From Leptolyngbya sp. FACHB-60 (GTDB lineage: Bacteria; Cyanobacteriota; Cyanobacteriia; Phormidesmidales; Phormidesmidaceae): DNA of 64,000 bases. The position numbers and the translations under genes are program-made. Under the pieces are notes generated by a model. The model ran no database searches, was not told the DNA's origin, and was given only the letters and a program-made list of their open reading frames with translations. This document shows positions 34,214 to 43,959 of this stretch, in pieces. The stretch is taken from contig NZ_JACJOX010000050.1 of the NCBI RefSeq assembly GCF_014695775.1, forward strand, positions 1 through 64,000. The letters run 5' to 3'. Position 1 is the first letter of the stretch, and the number at the start of each line of letters is the position of its first letter.

Positions 34214-35347
34214 CTAAGCGTCAGAGGGCAAGTCTAAATAGCCTTCTAACAGCAGGTCATCTCCTAGAAGACGCCAGGTAGTGCGACTCAAGGTTAAGGC
34301 TTGGCCCATATTTTGCAGGCCTAGGTCGCCGATGGGGCTTGGAGCAGCCACGCCGCCTATCAGCTTAGGGGCCACAAAGGCCCAAAGCTTGTCGATGACG
34401 CCATCCTGAATAGCCTGAGCCGCCAAGAAGCCTCCGCATTCCCACAGCACCGTTGCACAGCCGCGCTGGTAAAGCTGCTCGGTGACTGTCCGAGGGGTGA
34501 GTGCCGGTAGCACAACGACATCAACGCCTTCAGCGGCTAACGCTTGGTGACGGGCTGGGTCGGCCTCAGGTTCAGTAAAGACCGTGGTTGGTGCGGTTTC
34601 TGTGTGCCATAGATTAGCCGTAGGGGGAAGTTCGAGGCGGCGGCTCATAACGACACGCAGAGGGTTGTGGGAGCTATGACCATGGCTGGTCAATCGGGGA
34701 TTGTCGTGGCGAACAGTGTTGCCACCAACGACTACCGCATCGCAGGTGGCACGTAGCTGATGCACGGCGGCGCGAGCTGTGGGCCCAGTGACCCAAGCAC
34801 TATGGCCGCTGACAGCGGCAATTTTGCCGTCTAGGGTCATGGCATACTTCAGCAGACCTAGGGGGCGCTGGCGGGTTATTCGCTGCACAAAGGCTTCATT
34901 GAGCTGTCGGCAGGCGTCTTCTTCGACTCCAACTATGACCTCAAGACCGGCCTGGCGAAGTCGCTCGATGCCTGTGCCGGAGACTCTGGGATCGGGGTCA
35001 ACCATACCCACCACCACCCGACTAATACCCGCTCGGATCACCGCTTCTGTGCAGGGAGGAGTGCGCCCGGTGTGATTACAGGGTTCTAGGTTGACATAGA
35101 GGGTGGCGTCTTGGGCACGGGCTCCGGCTTGGGCTAGGGCAAACACCTCGGCGTGGGGTTGCCCAGCCTTTGGATGAAAGCCTTCTCCAACCACTAAACC
35201 CTGCTGCAACACTGCGCACCCCACCATTGGATTGGGGGCTGTTTGGCCGACCGCGAGACGAGCCAGCTCTAGACAGCGCTGCATCCAGCGAGTGTGCTCG
35301 TCCCCGGGGATAGACGAGCCAGTAGAAGTAAGGGATGAATTGAGCAC
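34214..35347 (-). CDS. ribD: Riboflavin biosynthesis protein RibD (deaminase/reductase)
   Basis: The 377-residue protein joins a cytidine-deaminase-like domain (HAEVFALAQAG, PCNHTGRTPPC for zinc) to a reductase domain (LLKYAMTLDGKIAA, GGNTVRHDNPRLT, ECGGFLAAQ). It catalyses the second and third steps of riboflavin synthesis from the GTP-derived pyrimidine. Start is GTG 35347, with AGGAG 6 bases upstream. Its 5' end is divergent from the aminotransferase gene at 35482. Confidence 0.95.
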   Translation of the reverse strand: MLNSSLTSTGSSIPGDEHTRWMQRCLELARLAVGQTAPNPMVGCAVLQQGLVVGEGFHPKAGQPHAEVFALAQAGARAQDATLYVNLEPCNHTGRTPPCTEAVIRAGISRVVVGMVDPDPRVSGTGIERLRQAGLEVIVGVEEDACRQLNEAFVQRITRQRPLGLLKYAMTLDGKIAAVSGHSAWVTGPTARAAVHQLRATCDAVVVGGNTVRHDNPRLTSHGHSSHNPLRVVMSRRLELPPTANLWHTETAPTTVFTEPEADPARHQALAAEGVDVVVLPALTPRTVTEQLYQRGCATVLWECGGFLAAQAIQDGVIDKLWAFVAPKLIGGVAAPSPIGDLGLQNMGQALTLSRTTWRLLGDDLLLEGYLDLPSDA

Positions 35348-35481
35348 GGGAAACTCCTAGACCACAGGGCCATGGATAGATTGGGCAGGGGCAGCGATCG
35401 CCCTTTGGACAGCACATAACGCACTCGACGGGGCCGTGGGGTAGGGTAAACTAGGCCTATCCACTAGGTGAGTGTGAGCGA

Positions 35482-36639
35482 GTGAGTGTAATTCCTCCTG
35501 TTGATCTTACGGAGCAGTTTCGAGCAATTCAATCGGATGTGAATGCTGCCGTGGCCGAGGTGCTAGCCTCTGGACAATACATCAATGGACCCATCGTCGA
35601 AACCTTTACCCAGGCCTTTGGAGACTATGTAGGCACTAAGCACTGTATTGGGTGCAACTCTGGCACAGACGCCCTCTACCTGGCTTTGCGGGCATTGAAC
35701 ATTGGCCCCGGCGACGAGGTAATCACTTCGCCCTTTACGTTTATTGCCACGGCGGAAGCGATTAGTGCCGTGGGGGCAACGCCCGTGTTCGTTGATATTG
35801 ACCTCGACACCTTCAATATAGATGTGGCCAAAATTGAGGCCGCTGTCAGCGATCGCACCCGAGCTATCATGCCCGTACATCTGTTTGGTCGGCCCGTAGA
35901 TATGGGGCCAATCATGGATTTATCGGCCCGCTACAACCTGATGGTGATCGAAGACTGTGCCCAAGCCACTGGCGCGGAGTGGATGGACCAGCAGGTCGGT
36001 CGGATTGGGCAGGTGGGCTGCTTTAGCTTTTTCCCCACAAAAAACTTGGGGGGCTGCGGCGACGGTGGTGCCCTGACCACTAACGACGACAGTCTAGCCG
36101 CTACGGCCCGCATGCTGAGTGAGCATGGCAGTCGGGTGAAGTATCACCACGAGGCTATTGGCGTTAACAGCCGTCTCGACTCAGTGCAGGCAGCTATTTT
36201 GGCCATTAAACTACGCCACCTCGATCGCTGGAACCAGCAGCGATCGCAGGTAGCCGATCGTTACCACGACTTGCTAGCCCCAGTCACCGAAGTCGTACAA
36301 CCCCTACCCGTGACCTTTGGTCGCTCGGTATGGAACCAGTACACCCTGCGTCTACCTCAGGCTACCGCTGAGGGCCAAGAGCGCAACCAGGTGCAACAGC
36401 TGATGCGAGAGGCCGGAGTGATCTGCATGGTGTACTATCCACTGCCTCTGCACCTACAGCCCGTTTATCGCGACCTGGGCTATCAACCGGGCGATCTTCC
36501 CCAAGCAGAAACTGCGGCTCAGCAGGTGCTGTCGCTGCCTATGTTCCCCGAACTAGGAGCAGCGGCTCAGGAACAGGTAGTGCAAACTTTAAAATCTGTG
36601 TTGACCGAGGTAGGACTCAAGGCCGCCCAGTATTGCTAA
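35482..36639 (+). CDS. DegT/DnrJ/EryC1/StrS aminotransferase
   Basis: The 385-residue protein is a PLP-dependent sugar aminotransferase. It has CIGCNSGTDALYLALRAL, GDEVITSPFTFIATAEAI, VIEDCAQATGA and the lysine-bearing FSFFPTKNLGGCGDGGAL. Such enzymes transfer an amino group to a keto-sugar nucleotide for cell-surface polysaccharides or glycosides. The specific sugar is not known, and there are no adjacent sugar genes. GTG 35482 is the start. Confidence 0.92.
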   Translation: MSVIPPVDLTEQFRAIQSDVNAAVAEVLASGQYINGPIVETFTQAFGDYVGTKHCIGCNSGTDALYLALRALNIGPGDEVITSPFTFIATAEAISAVGATPVFVDIDLDTFNIDVAKIEAAVSDRTRAIMPVHLFGRPVDMGPIMDLSARYNLMVIEDCAQATGAEWMDQQVGRIGQVGCFSFFPTKNLGGCGDGGALTTNDDSLAATARMLSEHGSRVKYHHEAIGVNSRLDSVQAAILAIKLRHLDRWNQQRSQVADRYHDLLAPVTEVVQPLPVTFGRSVWNQYTLRLPQATAEGQERNQVQQLMREAGVICMVYYPLPLHLQPVYRDLGYQPGDLPQAETAAQQVLSLPMFPELGAAAQEQVVQTLKSVLTEVGLKAAQYC

Positions 36640-36874
36640 GCCTGTCGCCCCAACCTAAGGTCAAAATTCCGACAAGCCCTGAATCTCTCACTGGGCTTAG
36701 TCGAATTTGTTTGTAGTTTTATATACTATATTTAAGGTAGATTAACCCAGCTTAGGGGTTCTTGATCGCCGCTATGTCTCAACGCGCTTTTGCCCGTTGA
36801 CGGCATCCCTGAACCAGCGATAGCCCCACCCGCTAGGGCAGCACCGCACAGTAATGTAAGGGGCAGGTGGCATA
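36640..36874. promoter_or_regulatory. Intergenic region before the UbiB/ABC1 gene
   Basis: The region holds a weak hairpin AAGCCC-tgaatctctcact-GGGCTT at about 36675-36700, possibly ending the aminotransferase transcript. A very AT-rich stretch (TTTTATATACTATATTTAAGG, near 36717-36737) follows and could contain a -10 element. Confidence 0.3.
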
Positions 36875-38581
36875 GTGGCAACGACAGATCTGGCTTTGAT
36901 GGGCACCTACGATGCAGCGGCGATCGCCCGCTACTTTCGCTGGCGACTGGGCACCCTGGCCTGGAGAGTTTTACAAATTTTGTGGTGGCTAGGCACCTTT
37001 GTGCTGGGCCTGCAGATGGATCAGTGGTTCGGTAAAGAGGAGCAAAATCGCCCCCGCCGAGCGATTCAGTTGCGTCAGGTGTTGACTAACCTAGGACCGA
37101 CGTTTATTAAGGTAGGTCAGGCGCTCTCCACGCGGCCCGACCTGGTGCGGCAAGACTTTCTCGATGAGCTCACTAAGCTGCAAGACCAGCTACCGCCCTT
37201 TCCGACCGCCAAGGCGATGGCGATCGTAGAGGCAGAACTCAACTACAGCCCCGAAGAAATTTTTAGCAATCTATCGGCCTTACCGGTAGCCGCAGCTAGC
37301 CTGGGACAGGTATATCGGGGCCGGCTATTTACGGGGGAGGAGGTTGCCGTCAAAGTGCAGCGCCCCTACCTACGGCCAGTGCTGTGCCGCGACCTCTATT
37401 TGATGCGCTGGGCCGCGCGCTGGCTAGGCAACTTTTTGCCCCTCAATCTGGGGCACGACCTGACTCTGATTGTGGATGAGTTCGGCACCAAGCTGTTTGA
37501 GGAAATCGACTACCTCAACGAAGGTCGCAACGCCGAGCGATTTGCCGCCAATTTCAAAGATGATCCCACGGTTAAGGTGCCTGTTATCTACTGGCCCTAC
37601 TGTAGTCAGCGGGTGCTCACCCTCGAGTGGATCGAGGGCTGTAAGCTCACCGATACGGACTCGCTCAAGGAAGACAACCTTGACCCCGATCGCCTGATTG
37701 AGATTGGCGTGACGGCGGGGCTGCGCCAGCTATTAGAGTTTGGGTTTTTCCACGCAGACCCTCACCCCGGCAACCTGTTTGCCCTAGCCGATGGGCGGAT
37801 GGCCTATATTGACTTCGGCATGATGGATCAGCTTGATCAGCTCACGAAAGAAACCCTGGTGGATGCGGTCGTTCACCTAATTAACCAAGACTTTGTCAAC
37901 CTGGGACGAGACTTTGTCAAGCTGGGCTTTCTTACGCCTGAAACCGATCTGGGTCCGATTATTCCCGCCCTCCAGCGGGTGTTGGGCAGCGCCCTGGGCT
38001 CCAAAGTGAGCGACTTTAACTTCAAGACCGTCACCGATCAGTTTTCAGAGCTGATGTACGAATATCCATTCCGGGTGCCGGCTAAGTTTGCCCTGATCAT
38101 TCGCTCACTGGTCACTCAGGAGGGGTTGGCTTTGAGCCTCAACCCCAACTTCAAAATTATCAATGTAGCCTATCCCTACGTGGCCCGTCGCCTGCTGGTG
38201 GGTGAAACCCCGGCCCTGCGCCAGCGGCTGCTGGAAGTGCTGTTTCAGGATGGCCAGCTGCAGTGGGAGCGGCTAGAAAACATGCTGGCGATCGCCCAGG
38301 GAGACACCGGCTTTGACCTGCTGCCCACGGCGGGAATGGGCATCGGCTACCTGATGTCTGAGGAAGGGGCGCGCCTGCGCCAGATGATTGTGCTGGCTCT
38401 GACCGAGGACGATCGGCTGCACACCCAGGAGGTGCAGCGGCTATGGTCGTTGGTGAAGAACGATATTACCCTTGACCGCGTGCTGGGGGTAGCTTGGGGA
38501 GCGTTAGCCAGCTATTCTTTGGAGCGGGCGGAGCAGCTGGTACCGGTCGTTGGCGACTTGCGCCAGGTGCTGCGATCTTAG
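36875..38581 (+). CDS. UbiB/ABC1 family atypical kinase
   Basis: The 568-residue protein has the ABC1/UbiB core: PTFIKVGQALSTRPDL (KxGQ), AAASLGQVYRG, EEVAVKVQRP, FHADPHPGNLF and YIDFGMMD. Two hydrophobic segments flank the C-terminal region. UbiB-type kinases support quinone and isoprenoid-lipid metabolism in membranes, and in plastids the plastoglobule ABC1 kinases do so for plastoquinone and tocopherol. The role here is probably in prenyl-lipid handling, by analogy. Start is GTG 36875. Confidence 0.93.
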   Translation: MATTDLALMGTYDAAAIARYFRWRLGTLAWRVLQILWWLGTFVLGLQMDQWFGKEEQNRPRRAIQLRQVLTNLGPTFIKVGQALSTRPDLVRQDFLDELTKLQDQLPPFPTAKAMAIVEAELNYSPEEIFSNLSALPVAAASLGQVYRGRLFTGEEVAVKVQRPYLRPVLCRDLYLMRWAARWLGNFLPLNLGHDLTLIVDEFGTKLFEEIDYLNEGRNAERFAANFKDDPTVKVPVIYWPYCSQRVLTLEWIEGCKLTDTDSLKEDNLDPDRLIEIGVTAGLRQLLEFGFFHADPHPGNLFALADGRMAYIDFGMMDQLDQLTKETLVDAVVHLINQDFVNLGRDFVKLGFLTPETDLGPIIPALQRVLGSALGSKVSDFNFKTVTDQFSELMYEYPFRVPAKFALIIRSLVTQEGLALSLNPNFKIINVAYPYVARRLLVGETPALRQRLLEVLFQDGQLQWERLENMLAIAQGDTGFDLLPTAGMGIGYLMSEEGARLRQMIVLALTEDDRLHTQEVQRLWSLVKNDITLDRVLGVAWGALASYSLERAEQLVPVVGDLRQVLRS

Positions 38582-38674
38582 CCATTGGGCAAGCTCAGCT
38601 AGGTCATAGTCTGGGCGGACGGGTACGGTGAGGGGTAGGGCCGGCTCTCCCCTATAATCTGGGAAAGTGAACTA

Positions 38675-39058
38675 TTGTTTCGTTTTTCTAAACCCGTGTA
38701 CCCACAACCGCCCTACATTTTGTTTTTTGCTGGTTTTCTGGCCGCTGTAACTTCGGGCTTTGCCTTTAGCACCGCCCTGCAGCAGTCGGTTAACGAATGG
38801 AATAGCAAACGCTCTACGCGCATTTTGGCCACAATGCGTGGCCCTCAGCTGCAAATTCCCTTTTTTGGCATCTGTGCTGGAGTTTGCGTATTTTTGGCTT
38901 CAGGCATTCAGCTGTTTGGCTTTTCGGCTAAAGCCGCCTACGCCATGGGGGTGCCTATGACCCTGCTCTGTGGGCTGCTGATCTGGTCACAGCTGGGCAA
39001 GATTTTGGTGCTGATTGAAGAAGGCGGCTCTAAAGCTTTGGATCTAGACGCATTTTAG
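38675..39058 (+). CDS. Conserved small cyanobacterial membrane protein
   Basis: The 127-residue protein has two to three hydrophobic segments (YILFFAGFLAAVTSGFAFST, FFGICAGVCVFLASGIQLFGF, MGVPMTLLCGLLIWSQLGKIL) and an acidic C-terminus. I believe it is restricted to cyanobacteria and has no assigned function. Translation seems to begin at TTG 38675, although GTG 38696 is possible. Confidence 0.6.
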   Translation: MFRFSKPVYPQPPYILFFAGFLAAVTSGFAFSTALQQSVNEWNSKRSTRILATMRGPQLQIPFFGICAGVCVFLASGIQLFGFSAKAAYAMGVPMTLLCGLLIWSQLGKILVLIEEGGSKALDLDAF

Positions 39059-39094
39059 GGGGTTTAGCCAAGTCATTAACGCGATCGCGATTCG

Positions 39095-40894
39095 TTAAGT
39101 TGCTGAGCCTGTGCCAACCTGGGGCAGGGTAACCATCACCTCAGTGCCAGCGGCGGCGGAATGGATGGTTAGCTGCCCCTGATGGGCGTCTATAATGCGC
39201 TTGGTAATTGCCAAGCCTAAGCCATTGCCTGAGGCCTTGGTGGTGAAAAAGGGCTGGGTTAGCTTAGGCAACAGTTCTGGCGCGATCGATGCGCCGCCGT
39301 TGTGAATGCTAACGGTGACCTGGCCTGCGATCGGAGGCTGCACCACCCAGGTGACAACGCCGGTGGGGTCGGCCTCTTGGGCATTAGAGATGAGATTGAT
39401 AAAAACCTGCTTAAGCTGGTCGCGATCGCCGCTAACAACCACGGGATAAGGCAAAGTAGTCACTCGTAGCAACGGCTGCCTATTGCCCAGCTCATGCTCG
39501 ATGACGGTGGCTAGGTGCTCGATCAGACCATTGATTTCCAAGGGTTCTACCCTTAGGGTAGGCTCTCGAGAATACATCAAAATGCCGTTAAGCAGCTTTT
39601 GTAGCCGCTCCGACTCTTCTAGGGCTAGGTCGAGACGGGTTTGGAAGCGCTCGGGCAGCTCTAGAGAGCGAAAGGAATTTAACCCTAGCAGCACCGTGTT
39701 GAGGGGGTTGCGCACCTCATGGACAATCATGGTGGCCAGCTCGCCAATTTCAGCCAGGCGGGCCTGGGCCGCCTCGGAAGCTCTGCGATCGCTGATGTCT
39801 CGGGCCAGGGCCAGCCCATAGCGTTCGTCAGCCAGAACCAGCAGCCCCAGCCGCACTTCCACCGGAAAGCCGCTGCCGTCTTGGCGCTGGTGCCAGCCTT
39901 CCAGGGTTTGGGGCACCCCCGGCCTCAGCTGCTGCCAGAAAGCCTCAAAGTCGGCTTGGTTATAGGTGGTTTGAATATCGGTCACCGATAGCTGGAGCAG
40001 CTGATCGCGACTGTAGCCCAAACTGTCGCAGGCGTTTTGGTTGATATCAATAATTTGCCCCACCGCATCGATTACAAAAAACGCGTCCGCCGCCTGCTCA
40101 ACTAGGGTACGAAACCGCATTTCACTCTGCTTGCGGGTGGCTACGGCAGCGGTAATCTGCTCAAACATTTGCCTAAAGGTGGCAATCACGTCTCCCAATT
40201 CGTCGGCGCGGGCATAAGGCCACGATTCAAAAGCCAGGGTTTGGGTATCGCTGTCGTCACCGATGGCCTGGCCTGCGGTCATTAGATCCTGACGCAGCAG
40301 CATGATCGGTTTAATCACCAGTCGGCGCAGCACGATTAAGGTGGCCCCGGTCACAAAGACTGAGATAATTACCACCAGTCCGATGATGCGACCAATAAAC
40401 GCAAAAAATTCTCGCTGCACCCAGCGGGCATCGTGGCGCACAATCAGTATGTAGCGATCGCGCAGGGGCGGCATATCCCAAGGGGCATCGTAGCGCTGCT
40501 GGTGGCGAAAGTAACGATCAGACAGTCTACCCTGTTCGCCCTCGGCTAGGGTAAGCTGGGGCATCTCACCAAAACCGCCCACCTGAGTACCATCGAGGTC
40601 GTAGATCGCCCCGCCGAGAATCACCTGGTTGGTTTGAATGGCTTGTAGGTAGTCGATTAGCTTGTCGTCATTGAGAGTAGCCAGGGTAGCTTCATCTAGC
40701 CGCCCGAGGGCCTGGGCGGTAGATAGGGAACGCATGTAGTTCAGCAGCTCCCGCTCCCGCCGCATCACTGAGGGCACTAAAATCACGCCCTCAATCACGA
40801 CAATGCTGACAAACACCCAATAGGCAATACGTTTGGATAGCCTGGCCGTCAAAAAATCACCGAGGGATTGCAGCGTTGGGCGAGGCCGGGCCAT
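39095..40894 (-). CDS. Membrane histidine kinase with HAMP and PAS domains
   Basis: The protein of about 600 residues has two membrane segments around an extracytoplasmic domain of about 120 residues, a HAMP-like linker, a PAS domain (VIDAVGQIIDINQNACDSLGY) and a histidine kinase. H-box is MIVHEVRNPLN, with the ATP lobe NLISNAQEAD, FTTKASGNGLGLAI. This NtrB-like kinase is not next to a response regulator gene. ATG 40894 is used; a GTG at 40939 would add 15 residues. Confidence 0.92.
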   Translation of the reverse strand: MARPRPTLQSLGDFLTARLSKRIAYWVFVSIVVIEGVILVPSVMRRERELLNYMRSLSTAQALGRLDEATLATLNDDKLIDYLQAIQTNQVILGGAIYDLDGTQVGGFGEMPQLTLAEGEQGRLSDRYFRHQQRYDAPWDMPPLRDRYILIVRHDARWVQREFFAFIGRIIGLVVIISVFVTGATLIVLRRLVIKPIMLLRQDLMTAGQAIGDDSDTQTLAFESWPYARADELGDVIATFRQMFEQITAAVATRKQSEMRFRTLVEQAADAFFVIDAVGQIIDINQNACDSLGYSRDQLLQLSVTDIQTTYNQADFEAFWQQLRPGVPQTLEGWHQRQDGSGFPVEVRLGLLVLADERYGLALARDISDRRASEAAQARLAEIGELATMIVHEVRNPLNTVLLGLNSFRSLELPERFQTRLDLALEESERLQKLLNGILMYSREPTLRVEPLEINGLIEHLATVIEHELGNRQPLLRVTTLPYPVVVSGDRDQLKQVFINLISNAQEADPTGVVTWVVQPPIAGQVTVSIHNGGASIAPELLPKLTQPFFTTKASGNGLGLAITKRIIDAHQGQLTIHSAAAGTEVMVTLPQVGTGSAT

Positions 40895-41019
40895 TCTAAA
40901 TCTGACGTTACTAGAGATCTTTTTGGATTTTTTGAGCACAATACTAGCATTCGCGCCGGGGAGGCCTTTAGATTTGCCCGCCGAGCGCAGTTGATGACCG
41001 CACCCTGAGAGACATACCC

Positions 41020-42927
41020 ATGGGGCCCTCTGACCATCTACCCGATTTCGCCACTGCCCAGCCTGAACCTCAGTCGGCTGAGGCTATTTTGCGGGTTTTG
41101 GGCCACGACCTTGAGACCCTGCGTCACCAGGTCTCAGGCTATCTATCCGAGGACATCGCCCATCTGCAAGCCAAAAGGCAGCGGCTGATGGCCGATATTG
41201 AGGCTTTAGAGGGAGATTTTGAAACCCTTCAGGCCCAGCACCAGCAGCTGCAAACCACCTACGCCGAAGGGCTGAGCCAGCAGCAAATTGCCCAGCAGCA
41301 GGCCTGGGCTAAGCGCCTGGCGATCGCCCTGGCCACCCACCTGCAAGGACGGCTCGAAACCGCCCTGACCAACGTCCACCCCAATGCCCTTCAGGCTGCT
41401 CCCTACGAGGCCGTGATTCCGCCTTTGGCTAACACCAGCCAGCGCCTAGCCGCCCTCGACGCGACGCTTCAAAGCACCCTGGCCTCACTAGAACACGATC
41501 TGACTAGCTATCAGAGCAACATCTCTCAACAACTCAACCGCATGCAGAGTGTTGAGCAGCAGGGAGAGGCCATCTTAGAAGCCCTAGTCGCCCGGCTCAG
41601 CCAACAGCTGCAAAGCCAAATGGTACAACCCCCAGGGGCAGCAGCTTCCAACTGGAACGGCCACAGCACCCTGCCCGCTAAGCCCGGAACCCTGGCAGAA
41701 CCTGCATTACCTCCTAGCCCCTACCGAGGGCCTCAGTTGAACTCAGGTTATCCAGGGTCAGAATCTATGGCTCCTGGCCACGCCCCACTACCGCAAGCCA
41801 TCGCCCAGCACCCACCAGCGTCTCGGCAGCGATCGCAGCCCAACCCCGCAGCAACTGCGCTCCCGGAGACCAGTCGCCGCTCCTCCCCCACCGATCTCCA
41901 GCTAGGGCTGCTGATGGTGGTGCTCTCGACGTTGGCCCTGTCGATGCATAACGTCATCGTGGGTGTGATCGGCTACGGTGGACAGCTGCTAGGGCGCATT
42001 CCGGTGGCGGAGGTCTTGTCCTTAACGATTCCTAACTCGCTGCTGCTGCTGTGGTTGCGCATGGTGGTCGTCGTACCGCTGCTGGCGCTAGTCGCCCCCC
42101 GTCTCTATCCCAACGTTGGCAACGATTTGCGCCAGATCTTCCACCGCGATCAAAGGCGTCCTCTGGTACAAGTGATCGCCAGTGGCTTCTTCTTATTTTT
42201 GTCGCAGGTGCTGATCTATAAAGCGATCGCCGACGTCGGCCCCGGCGTAGCGGTGACGCTGCTGTTTATGTATCCGCTCATCACGGTACCGCTGGCCTGG
42301 TTTTTGTTTGGCGATCGCCCTACCCCCCTGCGCCTGGTGGTGATGTTTGCTATCACCATGGGAATCGTATTCACTGCCCTGCCCCGAATCTACACCGACC
42401 TCAGCGGCAATGGCGTATCGCTGTGGGGGGTAGGGGCTGCTCTGCTGGCTAGCGTTGCCTTTTCGCTATTTTTGGTGGCCATGCAGCTGTGCTTTAAGCG
42501 GCTGCACCCGGTCTCGGTCAGCCTGCTTCAGTTTTCGACTATCTTTATTCTCACCAGTTTGATTTTGATTGTGGGGTCTTTCTTTGGCCTCGACCCTGGT
42601 GAACCCACTCGTCCTCTCGGCCTCTATCTCGGAGCCGGGCTGCTAGGGCTGCTAACGCTGCTGGGCTATCTTTTTAACAACTACGGTGTCAAGCTACTTG
42701 GGGCATCCCAGGCCTCAATTGTGGCGGCTAGCGGGCCGGTAGTGACCGCTATTTTGGCCTACTTGATTACCCCCGGCGAAAAGTCAGCCCTGCTATTTAT
42801 TCAGTGGATGGGGGTGATTTTAGTCACTCTGGGCGTGATCTCCCTCAGCCTAGAGCGCCTCGCCAGCCAGCGACGCCAAGCCAAACGACGCAGTGCTATC
42901 CCTCCCAACACAGGGCAGTGGCCATAG
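41020..42927 (+). CDS. EamA/DMT family transporter with long N-terminal coiled-coil extension
   Basis: The 635-residue protein has about 290 N-terminal residues of coiled-coil helix (LQAKRQRLMADIEALEGDF and similar) and a Pro/Ser/Ala-rich linker, then about ten transmembrane helices of the drug/metabolite transporter type, with two EamA units. Ordinary EamA permeases are about 300 residues long. The substrate is unknown. The extension lies before the first helix and is predicted to be cytoplasmic. Confidence 0.88.
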   Translation: MGPSDHLPDFATAQPEPQSAEAILRVLGHDLETLRHQVSGYLSEDIAHLQAKRQRLMADIEALEGDFETLQAQHQQLQTTYAEGLSQQQIAQQQAWAKRLAIALATHLQGRLETALTNVHPNALQAAPYEAVIPPLANTSQRLAALDATLQSTLASLEHDLTSYQSNISQQLNRMQSVEQQGEAILEALVARLSQQLQSQMVQPPGAAASNWNGHSTLPAKPGTLAEPALPPSPYRGPQLNSGYPGSESMAPGHAPLPQAIAQHPPASRQRSQPNPAATALPETSRRSSPTDLQLGLLMVVLSTLALSMHNVIVGVIGYGGQLLGRIPVAEVLSLTIPNSLLLLWLRMVVVVPLLALVAPRLYPNVGNDLRQIFHRDQRRPLVQVIASGFFLFLSQVLIYKAIADVGPGVAVTLLFMYPLITVPLAWFLFGDRPTPLRLVVMFAITMGIVFTALPRIYTDLSGNGVSLWGVGAALLASVAFSLFLVAMQLCFKRLHPVSVSLLQFSTIFILTSLILIVGSFFGLDPGEPTRPLGLYLGAGLLGLLTLLGYLFNNYGVKLLGASQASIVAASGPVVTAILAYLITPGEKSALLFIQWMGVILVTLGVISLSLERLASQRRQAKRRSAIPPNTGQWP

Positions 42928-43213
42928 CTCACCTCCCATTCAGGCGAGGCAGAATTCAGCGGCGGAAATACTTGCTTGCGGGTTGGCAGATTGAGAGGAT
43001 CAAATCTGCCCCTTCAACGAAGAGAACCACGTTAGGTTTAATGCCTAGCCTATGGCTGGTAAAGTCTGGGTCAGAACAGCCCAGAGCCTCAGGCTTTAAG
43101 CCTATCGGTCATTTTTTCGTTTTTTTTGTTCTTTTGCTACAGCTCAAACAGCTGAGCAAAGCACTAGCTAAATCCTGAAATTGCCAGGGAATTAGCACTG
43201 AGCCAGATTAAAA
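42928..43213. other. Intergenic region with hairpins and a T-rich tract
   Basis: No gene is visible. Two short stems, CTGGG-tcagaaca-GCCCAG and AGGCTT-t-AAGCCT near 43066-43104, are followed by TTTTTTCGTTTTTTTTG around 43111-43129. This is consistent with a terminator or the end of a small RNA, but that is not established. Confidence 0.35.
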
Positions 43214-43300
43214 CGGAGAGAGAGGGATTCGAACCCTCGTTAAGGTCACCCCTAAACAGCATTTCCAGTGCTGCGCCTTCAACCGCTCGGCCATCTCTCC
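43214..43300 (-). tRNA. tRNA-Ser (anticodon GGA)
   Basis: An 87-base class II tRNA is readable on the minus strand. The acceptor arm GGAGAGA pairs with TCTCTCC, with G as discriminator. The anticodon stem is CAGCA/TGCTG with loop CTGGAAA, giving anticodon GGA. It has an extended variable arm and T-arm GGTTCGAATCC. Confidence 0.95.
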
Positions 43301-43533
43301 AGGGGGCGGTTCATCACCGCTGAGAGGCTATCGTAGCAAACTATGGAGCCAGAGAACAGAGGTCAAGCTAGTTTCTATCGCAGAATTAGGCTCGTCTGCC
43401 CCAGCGGAATTGTTTCGTGAGAGCATAACAGGGGTGATTGACGATTGGGGCACTGGCCTGCGATCGCCCCCTCGACCCCGATTTCTCAATTTATTTTCTC
43501 CCCACCGTTACTCCGCCAACACCGACCTACCCC

Positions 43534-43902
43534 ATGGCCCGCACACACACCGTTACTGTCCACCACCGCCAAACCGGGCGCATATACACCGTAGAAGTGC
43601 CCGAAGACCGTTATATTCTTCAAGCCGCCGAGAGCCAGGGGGTAGAGCTGCCCTTTGCCTGCCGCAATGGTGCCTGCACCACCTGCGCGGTACGCCTGCT
43701 AGAGGGCGAAGTCGAGCAACCCGAGGCCATGGGGCTCTCCCCCGATCTGCGCGCTCGGGGCTACGCGTTGCTGTGTGTCAGCTACCCTCGAAGCAACATT
43801 CAAGCCGAAACCCAGGATGAAGACGAGGTTTATGAGCTTCAGTTTGGCCGCTACTTTGGCAAAGGCAAAGTACGCCGGAGGCTACCCCTAGACGAAGACT
43901 AA
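43534..43902 (+). CDS. 2Fe-2S ferredoxin with C-terminal extension
   Basis: The 122-residue protein has the plant-type ferredoxin cluster motif CRNGACTTC followed by C in YALLCVSYP, so all four cysteine ligands are present. It is somewhat longer than PetF (about 97 residues) because of a basic and acidic tail (GKGKVRRRLPLDED). It probably carries electrons in a specialised path rather than replacing the main photosynthetic ferredoxin. ATG 43534 is the start. The frame is open further upstream without homology. Confidence 0.9.
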   Translation: MARTHTVTVHHRQTGRIYTVEVPEDRYILQAAESQGVELPFACRNGACTTCAVRLLEGEVEQPEAMGLSPDLRARGYALLCVSYPRSNIQAETQDEDEVYELQFGRYFGKGKVRRRLPLDED

Positions 43903-43959
43903 TCAGCCTCGTCCCCATTACCTTGAGCCGTTTCAACGATTAACCCCAACGCTAATTCC

